Source: Microbacterium sp. AZCO (GTDB lineage Bacteria; Actinomycetota; Actinomycetes; Actinomycetales; Microbacteriaceae). From it: a stretch of DNA of 64,000 bases. Each line of letters opens with the position of its first letter. Within the stretch, counting starts at the first letter, position 1. Where the stretch lies: assembly GCF_039614715.1 (NCBI RefSeq), contig NZ_CP154857.1:3720001-3784000 (forward strand), in the 5' to 3' direction. Both the position numbers and the translations under genes were made by a program. The notes beneath the pieces were generated by a model, which saw nothing but the letters and a program-made list of their open reading frames with translations, did not search any database and had not been told where the DNA came from. This document shows positions 61,518 to 64,000 of the stretch, piece by piece.

Positions 61518-63011
61518 ATGCCCGCGATCCCCGAACCCGCCAGCCCGCTCGGCCCCCGCGCGGCCGCGAGCGTCGCGTGGCTCACGGGGCAGACGTGGGC
61601 CGTCAAGGTCGGCGGCTTCGTGACGGTCGTCATCCTCGCGCGGCTGCTGACGCCGACCGACTTCGGCCTCGTCGCCGTCGCGATGACGGTCGTGCCGGTC
61701 GTCTACCTGCTCGCGGATCTGGGCTTCGGGACGTACATGATGCAGGCTCGGGATGCCGACGAGACGGCCGCCGCGACCGCGTTCTGGTATTCGGTCATCT
61801 CGGGCACGGGCCTGGCGCTGCTGCTCGTCGCGGCGGCGCCGCTGCTGCAGCTCGTCTTCGGAGTTCCGGGGGTCGCGGGGGTCATCGCCGCGATGAGCCC
61901 CGCGGTGCTGTTCGTCTCGCTCGCCGCCGTGCCGATCGCGCTCCTGCGTCGCACCCTGCGGTTCCGTGCGCTCGCGATCCAGGCGGCCGTCGCGGCGCTC
62001 GTCGCCCAGGTCGTCGCCATCGTCCTCGCGCTCGCGGGCGCCGGAGTGTGGGCGCTCGTCGCGCAGACGTGCGTCTTCCAGGCGGTCACGGCGATCGCGG
62101 CGTGGATCGCCGCACGGTGGCATCCCGTCTGGCGCTTCAGCATGGCCGACTTCCGCACGATGTTCGGGTTCGGCTCGAAGGTCGCCGGCGTCAACCTCGT
62201 CGCGATGGCGCGGCAGTGGGGCGAGAACGCGATCATCGCCAACGTGCTGGGCGCCGCTGCCCTCGGCCAGCTGAGCATCGCCCAGCGGCTCGTGCAGACG
62301 ACGCAGGAGGTCGCGGGCGCCGCGATCGCTCCCGTCTCGACCGTCGTCTTCGCGAAGGTCCGCGACGACCCCGAGCGGCTGGGTCGCGGATACGATCGCG
62401 CGCTCGGGCTGTCGTACGCCGTCATCGCGCCCGCCCTCACGGCCATCCTCGTGACGGCCCCGCTGCTCGTACCCCTCCTCTTCGGACCGCAGTGGACCCA
62501 GGCGATCCCCGTCGCGCAGGCCCTGTCGATCGCCGCGGTCTTCACGCTCGCCGCGACACTCGACCACGGCCTCTTCTACGGACTCGGCCGCCCCGGGGCG
62601 TGGTTCGTCTACGCGACCGCGATCGAAGCCCTGACGGTCCTCGTCACGGCGATCGTCGCCCGCTACGGCATCGTCGCCGTCGCCGTCGGATTCGTCGGAG
62701 TCGCCGCCCTCGCGACCGTCGTGCGCTGGGTGCTCGTCGCGCGGCTGCTCGAGGTCGGCATCTGGCGCATCGCACGGCGCGCGGCGGGCGCGCTCGTCGC
62801 CGTCGCGGGCGCCGCCGCGGCCGGGTGGGGCGCCATGACCGTGTGCGCGGGGCTCCCGCCCATCGCGGCGATCGTCATCGCGGGATGCGTCGTCCTCGTC
62901 GTGCACCTCGCCATCTGCCGCTGGACTCTGACGCGGGCGTACCGCGACCTCCTGGGCGAGATCGCATCGCGCCTGCCGCGGCGCCTCCACCGGAAGGAGG
63001 CGACCCGATGA
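61518..63011 (+). CDS. Oligosaccharide flippase (Wzx-like, MOP superfamily)
   Basis: This 497-residue membrane protein with about 12-14 segments belongs to the polysaccharide flippase family that turns lipid-linked repeat units to the outside. Typical strings are LLTPTDFGLVAVAMTVVPVV, LADLGFGTYMMQ, GENAIIANVLGAAALGQLSI and LLFGPQWTQAIPVAQALSIA. It starts 3 bp after the aminotransferase and overlaps the next glycosyltransferase by 4 bp. Its presence suggests that repeat units are polymerised or attached outside the membrane. Confidence 0.93.
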   Translation: MPAIPEPASPLGPRAAASVAWLTGQTWAVKVGGFVTVVILARLLTPTDFGLVAVAMTVVPVVYLLADLGFGTYMMQARDADETAAATAFWYSVISGTGLALLLVAAAPLLQLVFGVPGVAGVIAAMSPAVLFVSLAAVPIALLRRTLRFRALAIQAAVAALVAQVVAIVLALAGAGVWALVAQTCVFQAVTAIAAWIAARWHPVWRFSMADFRTMFGFGSKVAGVNLVAMARQWGENAIIANVLGAAALGQLSIAQRLVQTTQEVAGAAIAPVSTVVFAKVRDDPERLGRGYDRALGLSYAVIAPALTAILVTAPLLVPLLFGPQWTQAIPVAQALSIAAVFTLAATLDHGLFYGLGRPGAWFVYATAIEALTVLVTAIVARYGIVAVAVGFVGVAALATVVRWVLVARLLEVGIWRIARRAAGALVAVAGAAAAGWGAMTVCAGLPPIAAIVIAGCVVLVVHLAICRWTLTRAYRDLLGEIASRLPRRLHRKEATR

Positions 63012-64000
63012 CCCGCTTCCGCGCCGCCGCCCGGCGCGCGCTCGCCGTCGGCCCGCGCGGCATCGCCCAGCGCGTCGCGCAGCGCGCGTACCGGGCGACC
63101 GGGGCGGCCGATCTGCTCTTCAACCTCGACCTCGACGACATCCTCGCGGACGTCCCGGCCGACCTCCCCGTGCCTCCGCCTGCCGGCGAGGGGCCGCTCA
63201 CGATCGGCTGGGTCAGCACGCCGCCCGCGCCGGGATCGGGCGGGCACACGACGGTCTTCCGCATGGTGGAGGCGCTCGAGGCGGCGGGCCACACGTGCGT
63301 GCTGTTCCTCTACGACAAGCACGGCCTCGACGTCGACCGGCAGACCGCGGTGGTGCGGGCGCACTGGCCGCGCGTCCGCGCCGCGGTCGCCGACGCGCGG
63401 GCGGGGATCGGCGGCGTCGACGCGGTCGTCGCGACGGGCTGGGAGTCCGCGCACCTGGTCGTCTCGCGAGGTCGCGGAGCCATGCACCGCCTCTACTTCC
63501 TGCAGGACTACGAGCCGTACTTCTACGGCCACGGCGCCGAGCACGAGCTCGCCGCCATGACCTACCGATTCCCGTTCCGGCGCCTCGCGCTCGGCGAGAT
63601 GCTCGACGCGATGGTCCGTGCCGAGACGGGCCTCGGGAGCGACGTCGTGCCGTTCGGCTGCGATGCGACGGCCTACCGGCCACCCGAGCCCGAGATGGAC
63701 CGGTCGGGAATCGTCTACTACTCGCGACCCGAGTTCGCCCGCCGCGGGCACCAGCTCGCGTGCGTCGCGCTGCGCCGCTTCCACGCCCTGCATCCCGAGC
63801 AGCCGATCCACGTCTACGGCGCATACCCGCGCGGACTCGACCTGCCGATCGTCTTCCACGGACGCCTCACGCCCGCCGAGCTCAACGACCTCTACGGCCG
63901 CACGATCGCGGGGCTGGCGCTGTCGTTCACCAACATCACGCTCGTCGCGGAGGAGATGCTCGCGGCGGGCTGCATCCCGGTCGTCAACGAACTGGATGCC
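63008..64000 (+). CDS. Glycosyltransferase, GT4/WsaF-like (C-terminus outside window)
   Basis: At least 331 residues are visible. ATG 63008 overlaps the flippase stop by 4 bp. After a 60-residue lead, LTIGWVSTPPAPGSGGHTTV begins the first Rossmann domain; YFLQDYEPYFYGHG and VVPFGCDATAYRP mark the domain link, and IHVYGAY and FHGRLTPAELNDLYGRTIAG, then LALSFTNITLVAEEMLAAGC lie in the donor domain. The YFLQDYEP string is characteristic of WsaF-like rhamnosyltransferases. It probably elongates the same surface glycan. The gene runs off the end of the window. Confidence 0.85.
   Translation, partial: MTRFRAAARRALAVGPRGIAQRVAQRAYRATGAADLLFNLDLDDILADVPADLPVPPPAGEGPLTIGWVSTPPAPGSGGHTTVFRMVEALEAAGHTCVLFLYDKHGLDVDRQTAVVRAHWPRVRAAVADARAGIGGVDAVVATGWESAHLVVSRGRGAMHRLYFLQDYEPYFYGHGAEHELAAMTYRFPFRRLALGEMLDAMVRAETGLGSDVVPFGCDATAYRPPEPEMDRSGIVYYSRPEFARRGHQLACVALRRFHALHPEQPIHVYGAYPRGLDLPIVFHGRLTPAELNDLYGRTIAGLALSFTNITLVAEEMLAAGCIPVVNELDA

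Overview
The window is chromosomal DNA from a very GC-rich actinobacterium, most likely a Microbacteriaceae member close to Microbacterium. The grounds are codon use with G/C at almost every third position, many GTG starts, leaderless promoters of actinobacterial type, an Rv2578c-type radical SAM protein, an LCP cell-wall ligase, a DUF3516 helicase and an actinobacterial polysaccharide locus. I recognise no rRNA, tRNA, CRISPR array, prophage or insertion sequence. Forty-seven protein genes fill almost all of the sequence, and two of them are cut by the window ends.

Layout. 1-16.4 kb: two related multi-pass membrane proteins, an aldose 1-epimerase, a membrane-anchored ABM protein, a DEAD-box RNA helicase with a long Arg/Asp/Tyr repeat tail and a folded leader, a macrolide-type glycosyltransferase, a radical SAM protein split by an intein, a VanY-like carboxypeptidase, an LCAD-type acyl-CoA dehydrogenase, an LCP protein and a three-gene ECF vitamin importer (S, fused A-A, T). 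16.5-34.5 kb: pirin, small GNAT, SGNH hydrolase, a Ski2-like helicase and RecQ, a repeat-rich 430-bp gap, fhs, glutathione peroxidase, GH3 glycosidase, two tandem GNAT genes (one fused to a GH16-like domain), acyl-CoA oxidase, tag, and a surface protein with its own lipobox-bearing sortase. 34.6-49.3 kb: a two-permease/two-ATPase FtsX-ABC system followed by a short UvrA-like protein, a degenerate resolvase-like protein, a Na+/H+ antiporter with mdh, a zinc metallopeptidase and prolyl aminopeptidase.

49.4-64 kb is a surface-glycan locus. A hexapeptide acyltransferase is divergent from a 1774-residue secreted multidomain protein (DMFase-beta-like domain plus five DUF4082 domains). This is followed by a tightly overlapping operon: Gfo/Idh/MocA oxidoreductase, SDR epimerase, DegT aminotransferase, NeuD-like acyltransferase, GT2, a second DegT aminotransferase, a Wzx-like flippase and a further glycosyltransferase. 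Together these would make amino sugars, acylate them, assemble an oligosaccharide and export it.

The most unusual points are the intein placed exactly in the FeS-cluster motif of the radical SAM enzyme, a perfect 15-bp hairpin over the lipobox codons of the sortase gene, the GNAT-GH16 fusion, three in-frame palindromic repeats in the linker of the ECF ATPase, a set of ten starts lying exactly 6 nt after a -10 hexamer, and a strong excess of GGATGCC/GGCATCC that overrides normal codon preference.
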